A stretch of 64,000 bases of DNA from Alistipes sp. Lineage in GTDB: Bacteria; Bacteroidota; Bacteroidia; Bacteroidales; Rikenellaceae. The position numbers and the translations under genes are program-made. Where the stretch lies: contig JAFZFR010000080.1 in NCBI GenBank assembly GCA_017555805.1, positions 1 to 64,000 on the forward strand, in the 5' to 3' direction. Under the pieces are notes generated by a model. That model made no database searches. It was given only the letters and a program-made list of their open reading frames with translations, and had not been told where the DNA came from. Positions 53,824 through 61,651 of the stretch are shown here, piece after piece. The first letter of the stretch is position 1, and each line of letters begins with the position of its first letter.

Positions 53824-55224
53824 ATGATATATATCTTTTTTGCAATATGGCTCACGATTGGTGCAAGCGCCTTCCTGGCGACCAATCGCCGTATGGTGCA
53901 CCGCTTGTGCGCCCTCTACCTGACCGTTCACGCGCTGTTTGCGGGTGTGGTGATTGGCGGAAAGTACCTCACCACCTCGGGCGAGTTCTTCACCTTCGAT
54001 GAACTCGGCACGCTCTTCTATGTGCTGCTGGCTGTGGTGGCGGTCTTTATCTTCATCCACTCGGAGGCCTACCTCAAGCGTGACGACATCAAGAACTACC
54101 GCAACTACTTCGCCCTGCTGATGCTCCTGACGACAGCCATCACAGGCGTATATTTCGCAAACAACATCGCCGTAACCTGGATTTTGCTGGAGACAACAAC
54201 CCTCTGCGGCGCGGGTATTCTCTACTACCGCCGTTCGGAGGCGACGCTGGAGGCTACCTGGAAGTATCTTTTCGTATGCTCGACGGGTATCGCTATCGCC
54301 TACCTCGGCATCCTTCTGTTGTGTGCGGCGGCGGCAAACACCTCGCTTAACTATGAGGATTTGCGCCAGTTGATTATTGCGGGCAACCCACTCTACCTGA
54401 AGGCGGCGTTCCTTTTGGTGCTTACGGGATATAGTTGCAAGATGGAGATTTTCCCACTCTACACCATCGGCGTGGATGCCAACTTCGCAGCCCCAGCGCC
54501 AGCCTCGGCTCTGCTCTCTACGGGTTTGGTGAATGCTGGTTTTCTAGCCATCTTCCGCATCTACCGCCTCTTTGCTCACACCGAGTTGATGGGCTGGGTG
54601 CAGAATGTGATGCTTATCATCGGCGTGATGAGTCTTTTGGTGGGTGCTCTGTTCCTCCGCCGCACGAACAACTACAAGCGATTCCTGTCGTACTCAACGG
54701 TTGAGAATATGGGCATTGTTGCTATCGGCTTGGGCGTAGGTGGCGCAGGCTTGTGGGCGGCAGTGTTCCATGTGGTGTGCCACACCCTCATCAAGAGCGG
54801 ATTGTTCTTGCAGATTGCTATCGTGCGTCAGGTGTACAACGGCTACCGCATCAACCGCATCGGCGACTATATTAAAATAAATAAGGTAGGTGCTATCGCA
54901 ATCATCGCGGGTATGATTGCCATCCTGGCATTCCCACCTTCACCACTCTTTATCTCGGAGTTGATGATTATGACCCAGGCCCTGGCGGGCGGAGCATGGT
55001 GGCTCATCGCCGTTATGGTCCTTCTGCTCTGCGTTGTGATTTTCACAATCTGCCACCGCGTCATCAAACTCTGCTACCAGCCAAATCAGGATGAGGTGCA
55101 TCCGTCGAACATCGACCGCCGCCTCTCTTACAGCGCTCTGCTGCTCCTGTTGGCGGCATTCGTGCTCGGCTTGTGGCAACCCGAGGTGCTTACATCTATT
55201 ATCGACAAAATCGTAACACTTTAA
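53824..55224 (+). CDS. HyfF-like ion-pumping subunit
   Basis: 466 residues, about 13-14 membrane segments, a second antiporter-like subunit related to NuoN and HyfF. Glu in LLETTTLCGAG, Lys in GYSCKMEIFPLYTIGVDA, and His/Lys in VCHTLIKSGLF match the proton path residues. The loop after the TM7 Lys differs from the usual APMHTWLPDAH-type sequence, so the surface facing the other subunits has changed. Two such pumps in one operon suggest two ion channels per complex. Confidence 0.88.
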   Translation: MIYIFFAIWLTIGASAFLATNRRMVHRLCALYLTVHALFAGVVIGGKYLTTSGEFFTFDELGTLFYVLLAVVAVFIFIHSEAYLKRDDIKNYRNYFALLMLLTTAITGVYFANNIAVTWILLETTTLCGAGILYYRRSEATLEATWKYLFVCSTGIAIAYLGILLLCAAAANTSLNYEDLRQLIIAGNPLYLKAAFLLVLTGYSCKMEIFPLYTIGVDANFAAPAPASALLSTGLVNAGFLAIFRIYRLFAHTELMGWVQNVMLIIGVMSLLVGALFLRRTNNYKRFLSYSTVENMGIVAIGLGVGGAGLWAAVFHVVCHTLIKSGLFLQIAIVRQVYNGYRINRIGDYIKINKVGAIAIIAGMIAILAFPPSPLFISELMIMTQALAGGAWWLIAVMVLLLCVVIFTICHRVIKLCYQPNQDEVHPSNIDRRLSYSALLLLLAAFVLGLWQPEVLTSIIDKIVTL

Positions 55225-55227
55225 GCG

Positions 55228-56736
55228 ATGAAATACTACATTACCGACAACTGCGCGAAGGCAGTTGAACTGAAGGATATCCCCGAGGTGGAGTATGCAG
55301 CCTTCTACGAGGACCTCAAGGAGCGCCTCAGCGATGAGCGCTACCACATTGCACACTACTTCGCCCGCACCGAGGATACACGATTGAAGTTTTATTTGGT
55401 GCTTCTGGATGACGAGGAGCAGAAGGTGATGATTACATCATTCGCCATGGAGTATTACGACGACATAGCACTCCCTTCGCTCACCGCCCTGCATCCGCAG
55501 GTGCACCCCTTCGAGCGAGAGATCGCAGAACTCTACAATGTGGAGTTCGACTCTATGCCGTGGAACAAGCCACTGCGCTTCCCATTCAACCGCCGCAACC
55601 GCAACTCGACGATGGACAACTATCCATTCTACACCATCGAGGGCGAGTCGCTGCACGAGGTTAATGTGGGTCCTATCCACGCTGGTATCATCGAGCCAGG
55701 CGCCTTCCGCTTTATCTGTAACGGCGAGAATGTCCTCCACCTCGAGATTGCGCTGGGCTACCAGCACCGAGGCGTCGAGAACGAGTTTACATCGACCGAC
55801 AACCGCCTGCGCCAGACACTTTTGGCGGAGTCGATTGCAGGCGATAGCGCCGTTTCTCACTCTACTGCATTCGTGAATGCCGTTGAGAAACTCTCCGCAC
55901 AGGTGGACCACAACCTCGACATCGAGCGCACCGTAGCGCTTGAGTTGGAGCGTATGGCTATGCACATCGCCGACACTGGCGCACTCTGCACCGATGTGGC
56001 CTACCAGTTAGGTCAGGTGGCGTGCGAGGCTCTGCGTACGGTCATCATCAACACTACGCAGGCGTGGTGCGGCAACCGCTTCGGCAAGGGTCTTATCCGC
56101 CCTTGCGGCACGAACAAGCCACTTACAAAGGAGAAGATTGAGATGATTATAAATAATGTGACCGATGTCCGCCGCCGCTACAACGAGGTGAAGGATGACA
56201 TCGAGTCATCGCCAACCATCCTCGCCCGCTTCGAGCAGTGCGGTCTTGTGCCAAAGGCCGAGATATTGAACATCGGTGGCGTGGGTATGGCAGCACGCGC
56301 AAGCGGTGCAAAGCGCGACATCCGCTCATCACACCCCTATGCCGCCTACGGCAAGGAGATTAGCCACGAGAGCGTGGTAAAGCGTCAGGGCGATGTTATG
56401 TCACGCCTGGCGGTGCGCCTGGACGAGGTGTTGCAGGCGGCAGACAACATCCTTTCGTTGCTGGCGTCATACAAACCTTCTGTGACGGCTCGCCCCGACT
56501 ATGAGTGTAAGTTGCAGCCAAATGCGCTCTCATTCGGTTTGCTTGAGGGCTGGCGTGGTGAGATTTGCCACATCGCCATCACCAACGAGGAGGGTAACAT
56601 CTCGACATATAAGATTAAGGACCCAAGCGTGCACAACTGGTTAGGTCTTGCCATCGCCGTACGCAGCGAGGGCATCTCTGACTTCCCAATCAACAACAAG
56701 AGTTTCAACCTCTCGTATTGCGGTCACGACTTGTAA
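55228..56736 (+). CDS. HyfG/NuoCD-like large subunit lacking all Ni-Fe ligands (Ehr type)
   Basis: 502 residues: an N-terminal NuoC-like domain (to about 115, with HPFEREIAELY) fused to the hydrogenase large-subunit/NuoD domain. In hydrogenases four cysteines bind Ni-Fe. Here the first motif (family form RICGxCG) reads ESIAGDSAVSHS at 201-212, so the cysteine positions are Ala204 and Ser207. The C-terminal DPCxxC reads NLSYCGHD at 494-501, giving Ser496 and Gly499 (Cys498 is out of register). The structure otherwise looks preserved. This is the defining trait of Ehr complexes; a Ni-Fe hydrogenase function is excluded by sequence. Confidence 0.88.
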   Translation: MKYYITDNCAKAVELKDIPEVEYAAFYEDLKERLSDERYHIAHYFARTEDTRLKFYLVLLDDEEQKVMITSFAMEYYDDIALPSLTALHPQVHPFEREIAELYNVEFDSMPWNKPLRFPFNRRNRNSTMDNYPFYTIEGESLHEVNVGPIHAGIIEPGAFRFICNGENVLHLEIALGYQHRGVENEFTSTDNRLRQTLLAESIAGDSAVSHSTAFVNAVEKLSAQVDHNLDIERTVALELERMAMHIADTGALCTDVAYQLGQVACEALRTVIINTTQAWCGNRFGKGLIRPCGTNKPLTKEKIEMIINNVTDVRRRYNEVKDDIESSPTILARFEQCGLVPKAEILNIGGVGMAARASGAKRDIRSSHPYAAYGKEISHESVVKRQGDVMSRLAVRLDEVLQAADNILSLLASYKPSVTARPDYECKLQPNALSFGLLEGWRGEICHIAITNEEGNISTYKIKDPSVHNWLGLAIAVRSEGISDFPINNKSFNLSYCGHDL

Positions 56737-56754
56737 ACATAAAAACTTGAGATT

Positions 56755-57516
56755 ATGATTTTTCCAAAGATAAAGGTTCTGCACAGCCACGGCTGGCAGT
56801 ATATCCCCGACCTGAATGCAGTCACGCTGACCGAGGAGTTCCGCGGTCGCCCTGTGCTCACCCCCACCGCCGATATGCGCGATGTGGAGGCGGCGGCGAA
56901 GTTGTGCCCAGTGAAGGCTATCACCACAGCGCCCTTCACGCTCGACTTGGGCAAGTGCCTCTTCTGTGGCGAGTGCGCCCTGCGTGCTCCGCAGAATATC
57001 CGCTTCACGAACGATTACAAGATTGCATCCACCTCTCGCGAGGCGCTCGTTATCAAGCCAGGCGATGAGCGCGTGGAGTTCCACCCCGAGAATGTGCGCG
57101 AGGAGATTTTCAAGTTGTTCGGTCACGCGCTTAAGTTGCGTCAGGTATCTGCCGCTGGAGATGCTTCGGTGGAGATGGAATTGAACGCATCGGGCAATGT
57201 GAACTTCGACTTTGGTCGCTATGGTGTGGAGTTCGTTGCATCGCCACGCCACGCCGACGGAGTGGTTATCACTGGTCCTATCTCGCAGAATATGGCCGAG
57301 GCGCTGGAGATTTGCTACAACTCAATCCCGCATCCAAAGTTGGTGATTGTCTGTGGCTCAGAGGCGTGCTCGGGCGGACTCTTTGCCGAGAGCAAGGCCA
57401 TCGACCGCTCGTTCCTTGAGCGCTACCCCGTAGATTTGTGGTTGCCAGGCACACCGACCCACCCGATGACATTCATCGATGGCGTGATGAACCTCCTGGG
57501 CAAGAAAACACGATAA
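56755..57516 (+). CDS. Ferredoxin/NuoB-like fusion subunit lacking the proximal Fe-S ligands
   Basis: 253 residues in two parts. Residues about 40-85 are half of a two-cluster ferredoxin: Cys51 (LCP), Cys68, 71 and 74 can hold one [4Fe-4S], while the second set is gone (Ala78 replaces the last Cys). Residues about 130-250 are the NuoB/HyfI domain (VASPRHADGVVITGPISQNM). Its four cluster cysteines appear replaced by Asp136, Val139, Glu203 and Thr233 (PGTPTHP, normally PGCPP); Cys205 is two positions off. So the proximal cluster, normally the last step to the active site, is missing. Confidence 0.87.
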   Translation: MIFPKIKVLHSHGWQYIPDLNAVTLTEEFRGRPVLTPTADMRDVEAAAKLCPVKAITTAPFTLDLGKCLFCGECALRAPQNIRFTNDYKIASTSREALVIKPGDERVEFHPENVREEIFKLFGHALKLRQVSAAGDASVEMELNASGNVNFDFGRYGVEFVASPRHADGVVITGPISQNMAEALEICYNSIPHPKLVIVCGSEACSGGLFAESKAIDRSFLERYPVDLWLPGTPTHPMTFIDGVMNLLGKKTR

Positions 57517-57599
57517 CATTCACCTTCGGTTGTGGTCGGTTCACCCTCAAGAATGGGTATTTGACCCGCCGAAGAGTATTCTATCTCGGTTTTTTGCGT

Positions 57600-57607
57600 T
57601 ACATTTG
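57600..57607 (+). promoter_or_regulatory. -7 element before the Spy-like gene
   Basis: TACATTTG, 49 bp before the ATG at 57656, fits TAnnTTTG. No -33 TTTG at the expected distance. Confidence 0.5.
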
Positions 57608-57655
57608 TACCAGCAGCCAAGATAGAAAATGTTAAACTTAAAAAATAGAAGAGTT

Positions 57656-58144
57656 ATGAAAAAGTCAATTTTTATTTCAGTTTTCGCATTGCTCGTTAGC
57701 GTTAGCGCATTTGCGCAGGAGCCAGAGAAGAAGGCACCAGAGTTCAAGGCTCCATCAGTAGAGGAGGTTGCGAAGCATCGTGCAGACATGATGCGTCAGC
57801 AGTATCTCTTGGGCAAGGATCAGTATGACAAGGTTTACAAACTCTGCCTCAAGCAGGCGAAGAAGGATGCTGAGCGCCGTGAGGAGATGAAGAAGGAGCG
57901 CGAGCAGATGAACAAGGAGATGAAGGGTATCTTGAACGATGCACAGTGGGAGCGTTACGAGAAGATGCAGAATCGTCCTAACTTCTTCCACAAGGGCAAG
58001 AACAACCGCCGCCCTATGCCATTTATGCAGCAGCCAGGCAAGGAGTTCAAGGGTCCACAGGGTGCTCCTGCCCAGTTCCAGAAGGGTCCAAGAGTAGAGC
58101 AGCCACAGAACAAGAATAACAATATGTATCTTGAGCAGAAGTAA
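57656..58144 (+). CDS. Spy/CpxP-like periplasmic protein (DUF4890 type)
   Basis: 162 residues from the ATG at 57656: signal peptide (ending VSAFAQ), a charged helical middle (about 40-110) and a Gln/Pro/Asn-rich tail with PMPFMQQPGKEF. Small helical periplasmic proteins of this kind resemble Spy/CpxP and the Bacteroidetes DUF4890 family, usually linked to envelope stress. No partner gene is obvious. Alone, between its own promoter and terminator. Confidence 0.7.
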   Translation: MKKSIFISVFALLVSVSAFAQEPEKKAPEFKAPSVEEVAKHRADMMRQQYLLGKDQYDKVYKLCLKQAKKDAERREEMKKEREQMNKEMKGILNDAQWERYEKMQNRPNFFHKGKNNRRPMPFMQQPGKEFKGPQGAPAQFQKGPRVEQPQNKNNNMYLEQK

Positions 58145-58169
58145 TACTTCCCAAGTTCTACTTTTCAAC

Positions 58170-58204
58170 AAAGTCCGTCTAACGCAATGTTAGGCGGACT
58201 TTTT
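58170..58204 (+). terminator. Terminator after the Spy-like gene
   Basis: Stem AAAGTCCGTCTAAC pairing with GTTAGGCGGACTTT (one G-T pair), 5-nt loop, T-run. Confidence 0.88.
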
Positions 58205-58227
58205 CTTATTTATATGTAACGAAGGAT

Positions 58228-58307
58228 TTTTAGGCACGCAAAAACCCGAAAAGCGGAGTTTACTTGTCGTAAATGAGTATTTTGCGGGCAAGCGTAACGC
58301 CAAGAAC
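58228..58307. repeat. Palindromic interspersed repeat, diverged copy 3
   Basis: About 80 bp related to the copies at 26748-26940: starts TTTTAGGCACGC, has the same central hairpin (TTTAC-TTGTC-GTAAA, loop changed by one base) and ends GGGCAAGCGTAACGCCAAG. The flanks differ in sequence from the argG-argC copies, but GTAAC-GAAGG on the left still pairs with CCTTGTTA on the right. It lies between the Spy-like and ferredoxin genes. Confidence 0.8.
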
Positions 58308-58327
58308 ACCTTGTTAGGCAATTCCAC

Positions 58328-58368
58328 AAAAAAAGAGACTTAACCTTGCGGGATAAGCCTCTTTTTTT
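58328..58368 (-). terminator. Terminator after the small ferredoxin
   Basis: Stem AAAAAAAGAG and CTT pairing across a loop to AAG and CTCTTTTTTT. Follows the ferredoxin stop on the minus strand. Confidence 0.7.
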
Positions 58369-58382
58369 CTCTATCTAATGAA

Positions 58383-58550
58383 TTACTCAGCAGAGATAGC
58401 CTCGCTTGGGCATACGCCTGCGCAAGTACCGCAGTCGATACACTTGTCAGCGTCAATTACATAGATATCGCCTGCAGAGATAGCCTCAACAGGACACTCG
58501 TCAATACAAGTACCGCATGCTACGCACGCATCTGAAATTTTGTAAGCCAT
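58383..58550 (-). CDS. Two-cluster [4Fe-4S] ferredoxin, 55 residues
   Basis: A 55-residue bacterial ferredoxin. It has two CxxCxxCxxxCP motifs: CVACGTCIDECP and CIDCGTCAGVCP, each completing the other's cluster. It would carry low-potential electrons in the cytoplasm, for example from pyruvate oxidoreductase. It lies 54 nt after the serS stop with its own full promoter (58592-58622) and its own terminator. Confidence 0.95.
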   Translation of the reverse strand: MAYKISDACVACGTCIDECPVEAISAGDIYVIDADKCIDCGTCAGVCPSEAISAE

Positions 58551-58591
58551 AATCTTGTTGTTTTATGTTAAGTTAATAAATTGTCCTAATG

Positions 58592-58622
58592 CAAATATAA
58601 TACTTTATTTGATAATATCAAA
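58592..58622 (-). promoter_or_regulatory. Promoter of the small ferredoxin gene
   Basis: Minus strand: -33 TTTG (58619-58622, within the end of serS), 19-nt spacer, -7 TATATTTG (58592-58599), 42 bp before the start. Confidence 0.75.
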
Positions 58623-59876
58623 ACCAGTGTAAGGAACAAGCACCTCTGGGATGCGGATACCCTCTGCGGTCTGGTTGTTCTCGAGCAGAGCCGCAACGAT
58701 GCGAGGCAATGCCAAAGATGAACCGTTCAAGGTGTGTGCCAACTGTGTCTTCTTGTCAGCACCACGATAGCGCAACTTCAAGCGGTTAGCCTGGAATGAC
58801 TCGAAGTTAGATACTGACGAAACCTCCAACCAACGCTTCTGCGCCTCTGAATATACCTCGAAGTCGTAGGTCAAAGCCGATGTGAATGACATATCGCCAC
58901 CGCACAAGCGCAAGATACGATATGGCAAGCCGAGCGATGCCACAATCTTCTCAACATGGGCAACCATACCATCCAAAGCCTCGTAAGAGTTCTCTGGCAG
59001 AGCGAGCTGCACGATCTCAACCTTATCAAACTGGTGCAGACGGTTCAAACCGCGAACATCCTTACCATAAGAGCCAGCCTCACGACGGAAGCAAGGAGTG
59101 TAGGCGGTCATCTTCACTGGAAAATCCTTCTCGTCGAGAATTACATCGCGGAAGATGTTTGTCACTGGCACCTCTGCTGTTGGCACGAGGTAGAAGTTAT
59201 CAGCCGTAGCGTGATACATCTGACCCTCCTTGTCTGGCAACTGACCAGTACCGAAGCCTGACGCCTCGTTTACCATCACAGGAACCTCAACCTCCTGATA
59301 ACCAGCCTCGGTATTGCAGTCGAGGAAGTAGTTAATCAACGCGCGCTGCAAGCGAGCACCCTTGCCCTTATAGACTGGGAAGCCAGCACCTGTCAATTTC
59401 ACGCCGAGGTCGAAATCAATGATGTCGTACTTTGACGCCAACTCCCAGTGTGGAAGTGGGTTCTCTGGCAACTCCGAGTAGTTCTCAACCAACTTTACGA
59501 CAACATTATCCTCTGCTGTGCGACCCTCAGGAACAATCTCCGATGGGAAGTTAGGGAGCAACACAATCTGTGCCTGCAGCTCATCAGCCGCCTGCTGGTG
59601 CTCCACAGAGAGTTCTGCCGAGCGAGCCTTCAAAGCAGCCACCTGCTGCTTCATCTGCTCTGCCTCCTCGCGCTTGCCCTGACCCATCAAGGCACCAATC
59701 TGCTTCGCAGCCTTGTTCTGCTCGGCGAGGCAGTTATCAAGTTCCGACTGAATAGCCTTACGCTTGTCGTCGAGTTCCTCAATCTTTGCAATAATTGGAG
59801 CAGCATCCACGCCCTTCTTGGCAAGGCGAGCAATCGCCAACTCCTTATCATCTCTTAATTGCTTTAGTGTAAGCAT
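58605..59876 (-). CDS. serS: Seryl-tRNA synthetase
   Basis: 423 residues from the ATG at 59876 (MLTLKQLRDDKE), the usual beginning of the N-terminal coiled-coil arm; longer starts include unrelated sequence. Class II motifs: motif 2 TPCFRREAGSYGKDVRGLNRLHQF (about 295-320) and motif 3 near the end with NGSSLALPRIVAALLENNQ, plus TAEVPVTN. Charges tRNA-Ser. Confidence 0.97.
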   Translation of the reverse strand: MLTLKQLRDDKELAIARLAKKGVDAAPIIAKIEELDDKRKAIQSELDNCLAEQNKAAKQIGALMGQGKREEAEQMKQQVAALKARSAELSVEHQQAADELQAQIVLLPNFPSEIVPEGRTAEDNVVVKLVENYSELPENPLPHWELASKYDIIDFDLGVKLTGAGFPVYKGKGARLQRALINYFLDCNTEAGYQEVEVPVMVNEASGFGTGQLPDKEGQMYHATADNFYLVPTAEVPVTNIFRDVILDEKDFPVKMTAYTPCFRREAGSYGKDVRGLNRLHQFDKVEIVQLALPENSYEALDGMVAHVEKIVASLGLPYRILRLCGGDMSFTSALTYDFEVYSEAQKRWLEVSSVSNFESFQANRLKLRYRGADKKTQLAHTLNGSSLALPRIVAALLENNQTAEGIRIPEVLVPYTGFDIIK

Positions 59877-59903
59877 ATCTTCTTCAATTTTAGTTATAAT
59901 GTG

Positions 59904-59911
59904 CAAAGTTA
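59904..59911 (-). promoter_or_regulatory. -7 element of the serS promoter
   Basis: TAACTTTG on the minus strand, 28 bp before the chosen serS start, supports that start over the longer ones. Confidence 0.5.
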
Positions 59912-60067
59912 AAAAAAATCTTCGTTCGTTATCCCTTTTGGGGCGTATTTTTCTTAATTTTAGTTTTATGCACCCTTTTTTCACTCCTTAAGAGGCAATT
60001 TTCCGTCTTTTGGAGGGAGGCGAAAGTCACAACAAAATCTACGGCGCTATATTTTTTTCTTATAAAA

Positions 60068-60100
60068 TTGTGAAATATATGCGAAATTTACTTATCTTTG
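60068..60100 (+). promoter_or_regulatory. oxyR promoter
   Basis: -7 TATCTTTG (60093-60100) with a TTG at 60068-60070, about 22 nt upstream, as a weak -33. 26 bp before the oxyR start. Confidence 0.6.
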
Positions 60101-60125
60101 TGATAACCTAAAAAAATTGCTGGCT

Positions 60126-61031
60126 ATGACAATCATTCAACTACAATACCTCATCGAGGTGGCAAATTGCGGAAGTTTTTCGGCGGCGTCGGAGCACTGC
60201 TTCGTCACCCAGCCATCGCTTTCGATGCAGATAAAATCGCTCGAAGATGAACTCGGCGTGGTACTTCTCGACCGCTCAAAAAAACCCGTAATTCCTACCG
60301 AGGCGGGCGCCTTGGTGATTGCACAAGCGCAAGAAACCATCAAGGCGTATAACACTATCCGTGAGTCAGTTGCAGAGTTGAAGGGCGAGACAGCAGGTAA
60401 GTTGCGACTGGGCGTCATTCCCACCATCGCGCCATACCTTCTGCACAAGTTTATACCCGATTTCGTGAAGCGTTATCCGAAGATTGAGTTGGAGATTCGC
60501 GAGATGGTCACAGCCGACATCATCGAGGCCCTGAAGCGCGACAAGATTGACGCCGCGCTGGTGGCAAGCGGCACTTGCGGCGAGGGTATTCTTGAGCGCG
60601 ATTTGTTCAGCGACACCTTCTACGCCTATGTTTCGCCGTCGAACCCACTCTTCGAGCGCTCGAACATCCGTTTTGAGGATATTGATATGAATGACCTCAT
60701 TATGTTGAGCCGAGGAAACTGTATGCGTGACCAGATTATCGAACTCTGCGAGGCACGCCGCAACCTCCCATCATCCTACTACTTCGAGTCGGGCTCGCTC
60801 GACACGCTGATGCGAATGGTGGACTGCACGGGATGTATGACTATCATCCCCGAGATGGCGCTGGAATATATCCCTGCATCGCGCAAACGACAGGTCAAGA
60901 CACTCCAGAAATCGGCCACCTCGCGACGCGTCGCCATAGCCATACGACGCACCTATGTAAAGACATCCATCATCAACGCCCTCGAGCAGACCATAGTCGA
61001 GAAGGTAGAGATGGAAAAGGCTGCAAGATAG
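60126..61031 (+). CDS. oxyR: Hydrogen peroxide-sensing LysR-type regulator OxyR
   Basis: 301 residues from the ATG at 60126. N-terminal LysR helix-turn-helix (CGSFSAASEHCFVTQPSLS), then the effector domain. The two sensing cysteines lie in GNCMRDQIIELCEA at positions 199 and 208, the same numbers and spacing as E. coli OxyR, so disulfide-based sensing is likely kept. No catalase or peroxidase gene is next to it. Own promoter and terminator. Confidence 0.93.
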   Translation: MTIIQLQYLIEVANCGSFSAASEHCFVTQPSLSMQIKSLEDELGVVLLDRSKKPVIPTEAGALVIAQAQETIKAYNTIRESVAELKGETAGKLRLGVIPTIAPYLLHKFIPDFVKRYPKIELEIREMVTADIIEALKRDKIDAALVASGTCGEGILERDLFSDTFYAYVSPSNPLFERSNIRFEDIDMNDLIMLSRGNCMRDQIIELCEARRNLPSSYYFESGSLDTLMRMVDCTGCMTIIPEMALEYIPASRKRQVKTLQKSATSRRVAIAIRRTYVKTSIINALEQTIVEKVEMEKAAR

Positions 61032-61041
61032 CGACTTACAA

Positions 61042-61073
61042 GGCTACGCAATCACGATTGCGTAGCCCTTTTT
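61042..61073 (+). terminator. Terminator after oxyR
   Basis: Perfect 11-bp stem GGCTACGCAAT, tetraloop CACG, complement, then a T-rich tail. Confidence 0.92.
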
Positions 61074-61191
61074 CTTTTCGCGCACCCCGATGCGCGCCCT
61101 CACGCACACCCTCACACACGCGAGAGTTGTCACGCAGATCATTTTCGGCACACAAAAACCTCATTTTACACCCAAACCAAAGCCAAAATTA

Positions 61192-61223
61192 TTTCGCAAT
61201 CTCGCAAAAAAAACCTATCTTTG
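61192..61223 (+). promoter_or_regulatory. Promoter of rsfS-ftsH-cdsA
   Basis: -7 TATCTTTG (61216-61223) and a partial -33 TTTC (61192-61195) with a 20-nt spacer; the leader to rsfS is about 70 nt. Confidence 0.6.
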
Positions 61224-61298
61224 CAAAGTTGTAGTAATATGTAAAAACTTTCGACCCTCAAAAGGGGTTAAAATGTATTGAAAATAAACATTTGTGAT

Positions 61299-61649
61299 AT
61301 GGAAAAGATGATTGAAACCATAGTTAATGCTATTCAGGACAAAAAGGGTAAGGATATTGTATCATTGGACCTGACCGGCTTCGACGGAGCAATCTGCTCA
61401 CACTTTATCGTTTGTAACGCAGATTCTACCGCCCAGGTGGCTGGTATCGCCGATGGCGTCGAGGAGGCTATGCTCGAGAAGTTGGGCGAGAAGGTGTGGC
61501 GCATCGAGGGTCAGCAGAACGCCTTCTGGATTGCGATGGACTATTTGGATGTAGTTGTGCATATCTTCCAGACCGAGTTGCGCGAGTTCTACCGATTGGA
61601 GGAGTTATGGGCTGATGCCCCAATTAAGAAATACGATTACGAATTGTAA
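61299..61649 (+). CDS. rsfS: Ribosome silencing factor RsfS
   Basis: 116 residues from the ATG at 61299. Iojap/RsfS family: KKGKDIVSLDLTGFDGAICSHFIVCNADST, then EGQQNAFWIAMDYLDVVVHIF. It binds L14 and blocks subunit joining in slow growth. Starts the rsfS-ftsH-cdsA run; ftsH begins 2 nt after it. Confidence 0.95.
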   Translation: MEKMIETIVNAIQDKKGKDIVSLDLTGFDGAICSHFIVCNADSTAQVAGIADGVEEAMLEKLGEKVWRIEGQQNAFWIAMDYLDVVVHIFQTELREFYRLEELWADAPIKKYDYEL

Positions 61650-61651
61650 TT

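Noticed and set aside
55228..57516. Annotation as a working Ni-Fe hydrogenase (Hyf/Hyc)
   Set aside because: Cysteine ligands of the Ni-Fe and proximal clusters are absent; only overall homology remains.
61074..61190. CA/CG-rich low-complexity stretch after oxyR as a repeat element
   Set aside because: Irregular, no repeat unit longer than a few bases; probably ordinary intergenic sequence.
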